Part shown: one piece after another, positions 47,376-57,780 of the stretch | How the letters are laid out: the number at the start of each line of letters is the position of its first letter | Numbering within the stretch: the stretch's first letter is position 1 | Assembly: GCF_013003915.1 (NCBI RefSeq) | Contig: NZ_JABAIV010000002.1 | Coordinates: 1 to 64,000, forward strand | DNA length: 64,000 bases | Direction of reading: 5' to 3' | Origin: Telluria aromaticivorans | Lineage (GTDB): Bacteria; Pseudomonadota; Gammaproteobacteria; Burkholderiales; Burkholderiaceae_D | Notes under the pieces: generated by a model | Database searches by the model: none | What the model saw: the letters and a program-made list of their open reading frames with translations, nothing else | Told to the model about the DNA's origin: nothing | Translations under genes and position numbers: made by a program

Positions 47376-48140
47376 TCAGGCGCGATTGATCGACAGGCCG
47401 CCATCGACCAGGCTGGCCGTGCCGGTGACGAAACTCGCGTCGTCCGATGCAAGGTAGAGCACCGAGCGCGCCAGTTCTTCCGGGGTCGCCACGCGCTTGA
47501 GCGCATGCAACTGGGTGACGAAGGACGTCTTGTCGGGCGTGTCGTTCATCTCGCGGTACATGGCGGTGTCCACGGCACCGGGCAGGATCGCATTGACGCG
47601 GATATTGTTCGGTCCGAACTCCGTGGCCAGGGCCTGGGTCAGTCCAATCAGGCCCGACTTGCTGGCCGCATAGGCGGCAAGGCCGGGAAAGGCCGCGGTA
47701 TAGCCCACGAAGGTCGAGGTGAAGATGACCGAGCCACCGCCGTGCTTGAGCATCTCGGCGATCTGGTGCTTGGCCCCCAGGAAGGATCCAGTCAGGTTGA
47801 TGGCAATGGCATCGTTCCAGCCGGCCTCCGAGATACCGGTGGAGGGACCGGCCTCGCCCATCACGCCGGCATTATTGAACGCGATATCGAGCCGGCCATA
47901 GGTCGCTACGGCCAGTTCGACCAGGGATTTCGCATAGTCTTCCGAGCGGACGTCGCCTGCCAGGCTGACCGCCTGTCCGCCGGCTTCGACGATCTCCGCC
48001 ACCAGCCCGGCCAGTTCGTCGGCACGGCGGGCCCCGACCACCAGCAGCGCGCCTTCGGCGGCAAACAGCAGGGCGGACGCGCGGCCGATGCCTGCGCTGG
48101 CGCCGGTGATGATGGCGACTTTATTGTGTAAACGTTTCAT
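47376..48140 (-). CDS. SDR-family oxidoreductase
   Basis: A 254-residue classical short-chain dehydrogenase. The cofactor loop is ITGASAGIG, then NNAG, the catalytic S-Y-K (SVIFTSTF, YAASKSG), and the late PGAVDTAMY. An Arg after the first beta strand (ARRADEL) suggests NADPH. The substrate is unknown. It follows the exported hydrolase by 33 bp on the same strand and probably belongs to the LysR-controlled unit at 49219. Confidence 0.9.
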   Translation of the reverse strand: MKRLHNKVAIITGASAGIGRASALLFAAEGALLVVGARRADELAGLVAEIVEAGGQAVSLAGDVRSEDYAKSLVELAVATYGRLDIAFNNAGVMGEAGPSTGISEAGWNDAIAINLTGSFLGAKHQIAEMLKHGGGSVIFTSTFVGYTAAFPGLAAYAASKSGLIGLTQALATEFGPNNIRVNAILPGAVDTAMYREMNDTPDKTSFVTQLHALKRVATPEELARSVLYLASDDASFVTGTASLVDGGLSINRA

Positions 48141-48173
48141 GGCTATTTCCTATTAAATGAATGGGTGTATGGA

Positions 48174-49082
48174 TCAATCGATAAAGGCGCGGATTGCGGC
48201 GATGGTGGCGGCGGGCGCCTCCTCCATCAGCCAGTGGCCGGCGTCGGGGATGACCACCTCGGTCACATCGGTAGCGGCGTGGCGCATGACCATCGCTTCG
48301 TTCGCGCCAAATGACTTGGCGCCACCGATCGCCAGGACCGGCATGCGGAGCTTTTTGCCGGCGAGGGCTTTGCGGTTGTCTTCGGCGTCCTGGGGAAAGC
48401 TGCGGAACTGTGCAAAGGCAGAGCGCATGGCGCCGGGACGGGCGTAGAGCCTGGCGTAGTAGACGCGGGTAGCCTCGTCGACTTTCGCGGGATTGCCGGC
48501 GAACTCGTTCCAGAAACGGTCGAGGTAGATGCGCTCACGGCCGGCAACCAGGCGTTCGGCATCCGGGCCGCCAAAGGAGAAATGCCACAGCAAGGGATTG
48601 CGCACGATCTCGTCCCATGGACCGATACCTGGCACCGGCGCATCCATGACGACCAGGCGCTCGGTTTTTTCTGGATAGCGGGCCGCATACGCGAACGCCA
48701 CCATAGTGCCGATGTCATGGCCGACCACCGCTGCGCGGTCGATGCCCAGGCGCGACAGGACGGCGCGTACGTCGCCGGCCTGCGTCCATTTGTCGTAGCC
48801 CCCCTCGGGATGGGACGACAGGCCCATCCCGCGCAGGTCGGGAACCACGACCGTATGCCTGGCGGCCAGCTCGGCGGCCAGCGGCGACCACATGGCGCCG
48901 GTGTCGCCGAAGCCGTGCAGCAACACCACCGCAGGCCCTTTGCCTCCCACCATCACGTGCAGGGTGGCGCCCTCGGACTGGACCTGCTGCGCCCGGAAGG
49001 ACGAAGGAAAAGGCTGGACTTCCGCAGAGGCCGGCATGGCCAGTGCCAGGGCGATCGCGGCGCTTGCAATAAACTTGAACAT
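48174..49082 (-). CDS. Exported alpha/beta hydrolase, epoxide hydrolase or dehalogenase type
   Basis: A 302-residue protein with a signal peptide (MFKFIASAAIALALAMPASA). The nucleophile is D123 in VVGHDIGTMVAFAYA, an aspartate instead of serine as in epoxide hydrolases and haloalkane dehalogenases. HGFGDTGAMW forms the oxyanion region and DAGHWLMEEAP supplies the histidine. GGAGGTCACC precedes the ATG at 49082. It is divergent from the LysR gene, which probably controls it. Confidence 0.88.
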   Translation of the reverse strand: MFKFIASAAIALALAMPASAEVQPFPSSFRAQQVQSEGATLHVMVGGKGPAVVLLHGFGDTGAMWSPLAAELAARHTVVVPDLRGMGLSSHPEGGYDKWTQAGDVRAVLSRLGIDRAAVVGHDIGTMVAFAYAARYPEKTERLVVMDAPVPGIGPWDEIVRNPLLWHFSFGGPDAERLVAGRERIYLDRFWNEFAGNPAKVDEATRVYYARLYARPGAMRSAFAQFRSFPQDAEDNRKALAGKKLRMPVLAIGGAKSFGANEAMVMRHAATDVTEVVIPDAGHWLMEEAPAATIAAIRAFID

Positions 49083-49218
49083 GGTGACCTCCTTTCCCTG
49101 GCATGGGTGGCCGGCTGGCCCTCGCACTGCCCTTGGGAATGGATCGAGTATGGTTTAGGATGCTTGCAGCGGGTAGCCACCACATGCCGCACCAGCTTTC
49201 CGGAAAAAGCGAACAATC

Positions 49219-50145
49219 ATGAAACTCGAGGGCATCGCCACCTTTGTTAGCGTCGCCGAATGCGGCTCGCTGACCGAAGCCGCGCGCCGCATGCGCGTGT
49301 CGCGCTCGGTCGTCAGCGACCGCCTGGTGGAGTTGGAACGTTCGCTCGGCACCCGCCTGCTGCAGCGCTCCACGCGCAAGGTCAGCGTGACCGAGGATGG
49401 CGCCGCATTCCTCGAGCGCGCCGTGCGCATCGTGCGCGAGGTGCAGGACGCTGCCGCCGAGTTGACCGAGCGCCGCGGCTCCCTCAGCGGGCCGCTGCGC
49501 ATCTCGGCCCCGGTCACCTTCGGGCGCATGCACCTCGGCCCTGCCCTGTATGCCTTCCTTGCCCTGCATCCTGACATCCGACTGACGCTGGACCTGAACG
49601 ACCGCCGGGTCGACCCGACCTCGGACGGTTTCGACGCAATCGTCCGCCACGGCCCGATGTCCGACAGCTACCTTGTCGCCTGGCCGCTGGCCACCAGCCG
49701 CCGGGTGATGGTCGCGGCGCCGGACTATCTGGCCCGGCACGGCACGCCGGCCTCCCCGACCGAACTGGAAGGCCATCGCGGCATCTTCTACAGCAACCGC
49801 GGCAGCGACGACTGGCGCTTCCTGCACCAGGGCCAGACTCTTGTGGTCCAGGGCCGACAGGGCGTGGTACTGAACAACGGCGACATGATGCGCGATGCGG
49901 CAGTTGCCGGACTGGGCATCGCGCTGCTGCCCTCCTTCATCGTCAGCGAGGCCCTGCAGGCGGGCACGCTGCGCATCGTCGATATCGGCATCGAGGCCGA
50001 CCAGGAACACATCTATATCGCCCATCCGGACGGCCGCAACCCGTCCGCCAAACTGCGGGAACTGGCGGCCTGGCTCAAGGAGTCATTCGGCAGTCCACCC
50101 TATTGGGATAAAGCGGCAGCGGCCGGAAACGGCGATAGGACTTAG
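49219..50145 (+). CDS. LysR-type transcriptional regulator
   Basis: A 308-residue LysR regulator. The winged helix-turn-helix is at 1-60 (FVSVAECGSLTEAARRMRVSRSVVSDRLVELERSLG, RLLQRSTRKVSVTEDG). The periplasmic-binding-protein-like effector domain follows (SGPLRISAPVTFGRMHLGPAL, DAIVRHGPMSDSYLV). It is divergent from the hydrolase-SDR pair, the normal place for its target promoter. Confidence 0.92.
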   Translation: MKLEGIATFVSVAECGSLTEAARRMRVSRSVVSDRLVELERSLGTRLLQRSTRKVSVTEDGAAFLERAVRIVREVQDAAAELTERRGSLSGPLRISAPVTFGRMHLGPALYAFLALHPDIRLTLDLNDRRVDPTSDGFDAIVRHGPMSDSYLVAWPLATSRRVMVAAPDYLARHGTPASPTELEGHRGIFYSNRGSDDWRFLHQGQTLVVQGRQGVVLNNGDMMRDAAVAGLGIALLPSFIVSEALQAGTLRIVDIGIEADQEHIYIAHPDGRNPSAKLRELAAWLKESFGSPPYWDKAAAAGNGDRT

Positions 50146-50234
50146 TTAGACCTTTACAACGTTGTGTTAATACCACATCGCCTTGGTACTCCGGCAGGGA
50201 TTGTTTAGTATTCAATTTTCCCCCGGAGAAATCT

Positions 50235-52649
50235 GTGCTTACACTCAAACGCCTTCCCCAGTCGGTCCTGCTCGCCCTGTACGGCGGCGCCGCATTCGCC
50301 GCCCTGATCCCAGCCGCCCACGCCCAGGACACCGCATCGACCACGCCGACGGCGCCGGTCGCCGCGCAAGCCGAAGCCGTGCAGAGCGTGAGCATCGTCG
50401 GCTCGCGCCGCGTCGGTAACGCTTCCTCCACCGACACCGCGGTGCCGGTCGACTTCATCCCGATGACCAAGGCCACCGAGCAAGGCGGCCAGTTCGACCT
50501 GGCCCAGGTGCTGAACAACGTCTCCCCTTCGTTCAACTCGACGCGCCAGACCGGCGCCGACGGCGCCGACCTGGTCGATTCCGCCGCGCTGCGCGGCCTG
50601 GGCTCGGACCAGACCCTGGTGCTGGTGAACGGCAAGCGCCGCCACACGACCGCGCTGGTCAACCTGTTCGGTGCGCGCAACCGCGGCAACACCGGCACCG
50701 ACATGAACGCGCTCCCGCTGATGGCCATCCGTAACGTGCAGGTGCTGCGCGACGGCGCCGCCGCGCAATACGGCTCGGACGCGATCGCCGGCGTGATCAA
50801 CATCGAATTGAAGAAATCCCTTGGCTGCGAATCGGTGCTGGGCTATGGCCAGTACAGCGAAGGCGACGGCGAAAACTGGCTGGCCTCGGCCTATTGCGGC
50901 GTGGCCGTGGCCGGCGGCGTGCTGGGCATCACCGGCGAATATTACGACCGCGGCCGCTCCAACCGTGCCGAAGAAGGCAACCCGCGCATCATCGGCGACA
51001 CCAAGGCGCAAAATAAGACCCTGTACGTGAACGGCGAATTCCCTGCCGGTCCGGGCAAGCTGTACCTGGCCGCGGGCGTGCAGACGCGCGACGCCTCGTC
51101 GGCGGCATTCGCCCGCGGCGGCCTGGGTTCGGACGACATCCCGTCGCGCAATTCGGCAGCCATGTACCCGGACGGCTTCGTCCCCTTCATCAACGGCGAC
51201 GTCGATGACCGCTGGGGCACGGTCGGCTACCGCTGGCGCGTGGGCGAATGGAATGCCGACCTGTCGCAGACCTATGGCTACAACCGCCTCATGTACAACA
51301 TCGCGAACACGCTCAACGCGTCGATCGCGAACCTCGACCTGACGGGTGGCGGCCGTGGCGTGAGCGCCTCCGCCTTCGATGCGGGCGGCTTCTCGTTCCG
51401 CCAGGCGACCACCAATGTCGACGTCAGCCGCTTCTACGGCGGCGTGATGAACGGCATGAACGTCGCCTTCGGCCTCGAGCACCGCCGCGAGAACTACAAG
51501 ATCTTCGCGGGCGAAACCGGCTCCTGGATCGACGCCGACGGCGTCGGCGAAGGCGGGAATGCCGGCAGCCAGGGCTTCCCGGGCTTCCAGCCGGGCGACG
51601 AGACCGATGCCGACCGCCACAGCAGCGCCGGCTACGTCGACATCGAAACCGACGTCACCGACCGCTTCAAGCTGCAGGCCGCGCTGCGCCACGAGCGCTA
51701 TTCGGACTTCGGCTCGACCACCACCGGCAAGCTGGCCGGCGCCTACCGGATCAACCCGCAGGTACTGCTGCGCGGTTCGGTCAGCACCGGCTTCCGTGCG
51801 CCGTCGCTGCAGCAGGCTTACTTCTCGTCGACCTTCACCGACTTCGTCAGCGGCCAGCCGCTGGACGTGGTGCTGGCGCCGAACGGCGGCCCGGTGGCCA
51901 ATGCCGCCGGCATCCCGCAGCTCAAGGACGAACAGTCGAAGAGCTATACGCTGGGCCTGACCTGGTCGCCAACCCAGGCCACCTCGGTCACGGCCGACCT
52001 GTACCGCATCAACATCGACGACCGCATCGTGCTGTCGGGGCGCTTCGACGCCGACAACTACCCTGCCCTCGGCGCCACCCTGCAGCAGCTGGGCGTGGGC
52101 CAGGCGCAGTTCTTCGTCAACTCGGTGGACACCAAGACCCAGGGCCTGGACGTGACGGTGTCGAACCGCATGGACCTCGGCCCCGGCAAGCTGAACACCT
52201 TCCTGGCCCTGAACTTCAGCAAGACCGAAGTCACCGGCGTGCATGCACCGAGCGCCCTGATCGGCTTCGAGGACGTGCTGCTGTCCGAGCGCGAACGCCT
52301 GTTCATCGAAGAAGGCGCACCGCGCCGCAAGGCCACGCTGGGATTCGAGTACGCACTCGGCAAGCTGGAAACCTCGCTGCGCGTCGTCCACTTCGGCCCG
52401 CAGACCCTGGGCACCTTCTCGGGCCCGCCGGTGGCGAACCAGTATTACGAGGCCAAGACCTCGGCCGACCTGTCCTTCACCTGGGCCTTCACCAACAAGA
52501 CCAAGTTCACGGTCGGCGGCACCAACATTTTCAACGTCAAGCCGACGGTGCAGGATGCGAACGAGACCGACAACGGCTTCAAGTACGAGAGTGTGCAGTT
52601 CGGTCTGAATGGCGCGGCCCTGTTCGCGCGCCTGTCGCACCGGTTCTGA
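50235..52649 (+). CDS. TonB-dependent outer membrane receptor
   Basis: An 804-residue receptor. The signal peptide ends near AAHAQD. The plug domain has FDLAQVLNNVSPSFNSTRQTG, DSAALRGLGSDQTLVLVNGKRRH and VQVLRDGAAAQYGSDAIAGVIN. The beta barrel ends in the typical aromatic GAALFARLSHRF. GTG is the start (MLTLKRLP), with CCGGAG nine bases upstream. The substrate is not evident; no siderophore or sugar genes are adjacent, but the LysR-hydrolase-SDR group is. Confidence 0.93.
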   Translation: MLTLKRLPQSVLLALYGGAAFAALIPAAHAQDTASTTPTAPVAAQAEAVQSVSIVGSRRVGNASSTDTAVPVDFIPMTKATEQGGQFDLAQVLNNVSPSFNSTRQTGADGADLVDSAALRGLGSDQTLVLVNGKRRHTTALVNLFGARNRGNTGTDMNALPLMAIRNVQVLRDGAAAQYGSDAIAGVINIELKKSLGCESVLGYGQYSEGDGENWLASAYCGVAVAGGVLGITGEYYDRGRSNRAEEGNPRIIGDTKAQNKTLYVNGEFPAGPGKLYLAAGVQTRDASSAAFARGGLGSDDIPSRNSAAMYPDGFVPFINGDVDDRWGTVGYRWRVGEWNADLSQTYGYNRLMYNIANTLNASIANLDLTGGGRGVSASAFDAGGFSFRQATTNVDVSRFYGGVMNGMNVAFGLEHRRENYKIFAGETGSWIDADGVGEGGNAGSQGFPGFQPGDETDADRHSSAGYVDIETDVTDRFKLQAALRHERYSDFGSTTTGKLAGAYRINPQVLLRGSVSTGFRAPSLQQAYFSSTFTDFVSGQPLDVVLAPNGGPVANAAGIPQLKDEQSKSYTLGLTWSPTQATSVTADLYRINIDDRIVLSGRFDADNYPALGATLQQLGVGQAQFFVNSVDTKTQGLDVTVSNRMDLGPGKLNTFLALNFSKTEVTGVHAPSALIGFEDVLLSERERLFIEEGAPRRKATLGFEYALGKLETSLRVVHFGPQTLGTFSGPPVANQYYEAKTSADLSFTWAFTNKTKFTVGGTNIFNVKPTVQDANETDNGFKYESVQFGLNGAALFARLSHRF

Positions 52650-52677
52650 TACCAGTCCTGGCCGGGCAGCAGCATGG

Positions 52678-52703
52678 AGGGTCCCGATGGGACCCTTTTT
52701 TTT
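52678..52703 (+). terminator. Terminator of the TonB-dependent receptor gene
   Basis: AGGGTCCC and GGGACCCT pair around a three-base loop and are followed by seven Ts. Confidence 0.92.
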
Positions 52704-52855
52704 GTCCCGGCCCCATGCATGGAATGAGTAGTGTTCGCTTGGGAACAGAGCGCGCGCACGCGGATGCGTATAATTCGCTGAACAATCCTCGTTGGGTCTC
52801 AAGCAACGATTTTGACCAAAGTCCCGCGCCTCGGCGAGGCACCGATAGGCTTTCC

Positions 52856-54332
52856 ATGAACACTACTGTCACACCCCGCATCTCCACCGGCATCACCGGG
52901 CTCGATGACATCCTCGGAGGCGGCCTGACGCCCCAGCGTGTCTACCTGGTCGAGGGTTCGCCCGGCGCCGGCAAGACCACGCTTGGCCTCCAGTTCCTGC
53001 TCGACGGCGTGGCCAAGGGAGAGTCGGGCCTCTACATCACCCTGTCCGAGACGTCCGACGAGCTCAGGGCGGTCGCCGCCAGCCATGGCTGGACCATCGA
53101 GGCGCTGTCGCTGTTCGAGCTGGCCGACGACTCCGAGCTCGACCTGGATGCGCAGCAGTCGGTGTTTCATCCGTCCGAAGTCGAACTGGGCGAGACCACC
53201 CGCAAGGTCATGAACCAGGTCGACGAAGTCAAGCCGGTGCGCGTGGTATTCGACAGCCTGTCCGAGATGCGCCTGCTGGCGCAGAATCCGCTGCGCTACC
53301 GCCGCCAGATCCTGGCGCTCAAGCAGTTCTTCTCCGCGCGCGCCTGCACCGTGCTCCTGCTCGACGATAAAACCAGCCAGGCCGACCAGCACCTGCACAG
53401 CATCGCACACGGCGTCATCAGCCTGGAGCAGATCGCCAAGGACTTCGGCAAGGAACGCCGGCGCGTGAACATCATCAAAATGCGCGGCCTGCGCTTCCGC
53501 GGCGGTTACCACGACTATACGCTCGACACCGGCGGCATTACGATGTACCCGCGCCTGGTGGCGGCCGAGCACACCAGTGAGTTCACGCCCTCCATTCGCT
53601 CTACCGGATCTGCCGGTTTCGACGAACTGCTCGGCGGCGGCCTGGTGCGCGGTACCAACACCCTGATGGTCGGGCCTTCCGGGATCGGCAAGACCACCCT
53701 GTCGACCCGCTGCCTGATGTCGGCCCTGGAGCGCGGCGAGAAAGCCTCGCTCTACCTGTTCGACGAAGGGCTCGGCACCTTCTTCGTTCGCAGCGCCGCG
53801 CTTGGCATGGACATGAGGCCATATGTGGACAGTGGCCAGCTGCTAATCCACCACATCGATCCGGCCGAACTGTCGCCGGGCGAATTCGCGCAGATGCTGC
53901 GCGACGCGGTCGAGCTGAGGGGCGTCAGTTTCCTCATCATCGACAGCCTGAACGCCTACCTGCAGGCCATGCCGGGCGAGCAATTCCTGATCCTGCAGAT
54001 GCACGAACTGCTGTCCTACCTGAACCAGCAGGGCGTCACCACGGTGCTGGTGCTTGGACAGCACGGCATGATCGGCGAAGTAAAATCGGACGTCGACCTG
54101 AGCTACCTGAGCGACAGCACCGTGCTGCTGCGCTTCTTCGAATCGAACGGGCGCCTGCGCCGCGCCATTACCGTCATCAAGTGCCGCGCGGCGGAACACG
54201 CGCAGACCATCCATGAACTGCAGCTCAACCGCGATGGCATCGGCATCGGTGCGCCGATGGAAGGCTTCGAAGGCGTCCTGACCGGCCTGCCGAGCTACCG
54301 TGGCACGACTCCGATGATGGCCGCGCTGCCGC

Positions 54333-54346
<14 letters not shown>
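52856..54346 (+). CDS. KaiC-like double RecA-type ATPase
   Basis: A 496-residue protein with two KaiC/RecA-like domains. CI has Walker A at 34-42 (GSPGAGKTT) and ISTGITGLDDILGGGL. CII has Walker A at 273-281 (GPSGIGKTT) and STGSAGFDELLGGGL. Acidic residues follow each P-loop (ITLSETSDE in CI, LFDEGLG in CII). No kaiA or kaiB is present, so it is not a classical clock. Heterotrophic bacteria carry such KaiC proteins with histidine kinases. Its stop overlaps the kinase start by 14 bases, so the pair is translated together. Confidence 0.9.
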
Positions 54347-56039
<1,693 letters not shown>

Positions 56040-56068
56040 GCGCTGCCGCGCTGGGCGGCACCGGCCCT

Positions 56069-56866
56069 TTACCGCTCCAGCGGATTGCTGCGCACATAGG
56101 CGATACAGCGGCGCAGCTTGTCCACCTCCGCCAGCGCCCGCTCGCTCCACAGTGCCTTGACGCTGGTGCGTTCCAGCAGTTCGGTGCACAGGGCTTCGAG
56201 CTGCGGGTCGCGCGCATAGTAGGCGGCCAGCACGTTGCGGGTGCAGCCGGGGTAACCCGTGAAATAGAAGGAGCTCGATACCGGCCTCGGATTGAGCACG
56301 ACATTCAATCCCCTGGCCGTCTTGAACAGCGCCAGGATTGGCAACAGGCGCCGCTTCATCTGCAGCGCCATGTCGGCTACCGTGCGCCCTGCGTCGCCCG
56401 CCGTCCTCACGACATAGGTCTTGCCGCGGCCGAGTTCCACGCCCGGCGGCGGATCCATCAGCCAGGCCTGTTGCTCCAGCACGAAGGCTTCGTCGCCGGC
56501 AGCATGGTCCGGCGCAGTCGACCCGTATTCGAAATAGGCCGCGACCCTGCCTATCTTGTCGAACCAGCTGGCGACATCGAGCTTCCACACCAGGTGGTCC
56601 CCTTGCGCGGCGACCGACAGCCGCAATTCATGCGCGCCGTTCGGGAACGCGTGGCGGTACTGCCTGCAGGCGTCGTCCTGCGGATGCGGTGACGGCATGG
56701 CGGGTTCGAAACCCTGCTCCTCCAGCAGCGGCCCAAGCTGCGCGGCAATCATGGCCAGCAAGGGCTCCGGTTCGGAAAACAGGAAAGCGTGGCCGGGCAA
56801 GCCGCCCGCGCCAGCCGGCAAGGGAGGTGCATCCGGCTGCTGCCTGGCCTGCATTACATGACTCAT
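56069..56866 (-). CDS. Conserved protein of unknown function
   Basis: A 265-residue soluble protein without recognised domain motifs. It has a well-conserved look in HELRLSVAAQGDHLVWKLDV, VAAYFEYGST and FYFTGYPGCTRNVLAAYYA. I start at the ATG at 56866 (MSHVMQARQQ); the frame runs 27 codons further upstream into unlike sequence. It is convergent with the kinase gene. Confidence 0.6.
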   Translation of the reverse strand: MSHVMQARQQPDAPPLPAGAGGLPGHAFLFSEPEPLLAMIAAQLGPLLEEQGFEPAMPSPHPQDDACRQYRHAFPNGAHELRLSVAAQGDHLVWKLDVASWFDKIGRVAAYFEYGSTAPDHAAGDEAFVLEQQAWLMDPPPGVELGRGKTYVVRTAGDAGRTVADMALQMKRRLLPILALFKTARGLNVVLNPRPVSSSFYFTGYPGCTRNVLAAYYARDPQLEALCTELLERTSVKALWSERALAEVDKLRRCIAYVRSNPLER

Positions 56867-57064
56867 CTGACGTGATTCCGGCCCCGGTGTGTTGACAAGG
56901 GCGGAGCATAGCACCGGCATGTACGGGCTAAAGTCATCAATTCTCACATCCGCCCGATGCCGGTGCCTTTCATTTCCCTTGCATTGGCAAGGCGACCTGG
57001 ACGCCGTCGAAAACGAGTCGGTGCCACACTTGGCTCACCCAACGACATGCACCGAGGAGCAACC

Positions 57065-57250
57065 ATGAGTATCGATCCGCACACGCAGGACCACGACGAC
57101 GACGTGCACGCCGACGCAGAACAGGCGCACGAAAGCAAGGCCGGGCCGAACGAGGTCGACGGCCTGAAAGACAAGAAACCGGAAGACCTGACGCCGGAGG
57201 AGCTCAGGCTGATGGCCGATACGATGCCGGGCGAAGGACCGGGCAACTGA
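57065..57250 (+). CDS. Small acidic protein
   Basis: A 61-residue very acidic protein with many Asp, Glu and His (HTQDHDDDVHADAEQAHESK) and the end LMADTMPGEGPGN. GAGGAG lies six bases before the ATG. It is probably soluble. The next, membrane, peptide starts two bases after its stop. Confidence 0.75.
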   Translation: MSIDPHTQDHDDDVHADAEQAHESKAGPNEVDGLKDKKPEDLTPEELRLMADTMPGEGPGN

Positions 57251-57251
57251 C

Positions 57252-57350
57252 ATGTTCCTCTTCTTCTCGAACAAGCTCGGTTGCCTCGGTTCCATCGCGG
57301 TCTCGGTCGTGCTGACGCTGCTGGTGCTGCTGTTGATCGGCGTGTTTTAG
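57252..57350 (+). CDS. 32-residue single-span membrane peptide
   Basis: A 32-codon frame from ATG 57252: a short basic-aromatic start (MFLFFSNKLGCLG), then one hydrophobic helix (about residues 14-32) ending at TAG. Its predicted layout is one transmembrane segment with the N-terminus in the cytoplasm. Similar FFSNRLGCLGS peptides occur in other proteobacteria. It starts two bases after the stop of the acidic protein gene, so it is likely expressed by re-initiation. It is too short for most gene finders. Confidence 0.8.
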   Translation: MFLFFSNKLGCLGSIAVSVVLTLLVLLLIGVF

Positions 57351-57396
57351 GTTCTTCTGTATCCAGAACCTTCAAACTCCGGTTAACCACCGGACC

Positions 57397-57503
57397 GTAG
57401 GGTGGGCGGATTCCGCCCACGCGGTGATAGTTGGAAAATGAACAGCCGAGCGGGCTGCAGCACCGTGATTTGAACGCGTGGGCGGACGAGCCGCCCACCC
57501 TAC
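57397..57503 (+). repeat. Twin-hairpin intergenic element, copy G (L-R)
   Basis: 107 bp. The tips are GGCGGATTCCGCC and GGCGGACGAGCCGCC. The L core is CGCGGTGATAG and the R core TTTGAACGCGT. The spacer GGGCTGCAGCACCGT is shared with copy A. It lies between convergent genes. Confidence 0.87.
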
Positions 57504-57513
57504 GGTGCAGCGA

Positions 57514-57768
57514 TTACCGGCTTTTCAGCGTCCGCACATGCGCCAGCACTTCTTCCTCGCGGCCCGCGGCCACCGCCTGCGCCGCGGACTGCCCGCCCAG
57601 CGCAGCTTGCGGCTGGTCCATCCAGGCACTGGCCGCATCATCGCTTCCCAGCACGCCGCGTACTTCGTGCATCACCGTGTAATAGGCCTGCGCCTTGCGC
57701 GACTGCTGCCCGAAGCGTTCGCGCAGCGCGGCAAATGCATCGGGGTTCAGTTGCTTGTCATCCGCCAT
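57514..57768 (-). CDS. MbcA/ParS/Xre-type antitoxin toxin-binding domain protein, orphan
   Basis: An 84-residue protein matching the C-terminal toxin-binding part of MbcA/ParS/Xre antitoxins (DUF2384): VLGSDDAASAWMDQPQAALGGQSAAQAVAAGREEEVLAHVRTL. The N-terminal DNA-binding helices of full antitoxins are not obvious, and no RES-domain toxin is adjacent. Its stop is ten bases from repeat G. It may be a solitary regulator. Confidence 0.75.
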   Translation of the reverse strand: MADDKQLNPDAFAALRERFGQQSRKAQAYYTVMHEVRGVLGSDDAASAWMDQPQAALGGQSAAQAVAAGREEEVLAHVRTLKSR

Positions 57769-57780
57769 GGCGAGGTGTCC

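Noticed and set aside
45428-47506. Long open frame on the minus strand antisense to the M61 peptidase
   Set aside because: The sequence is a low-complexity shadow caused by GC-rich third positions; it has no family motif, while the plus-strand frame has a complete zinc site and signal peptide.
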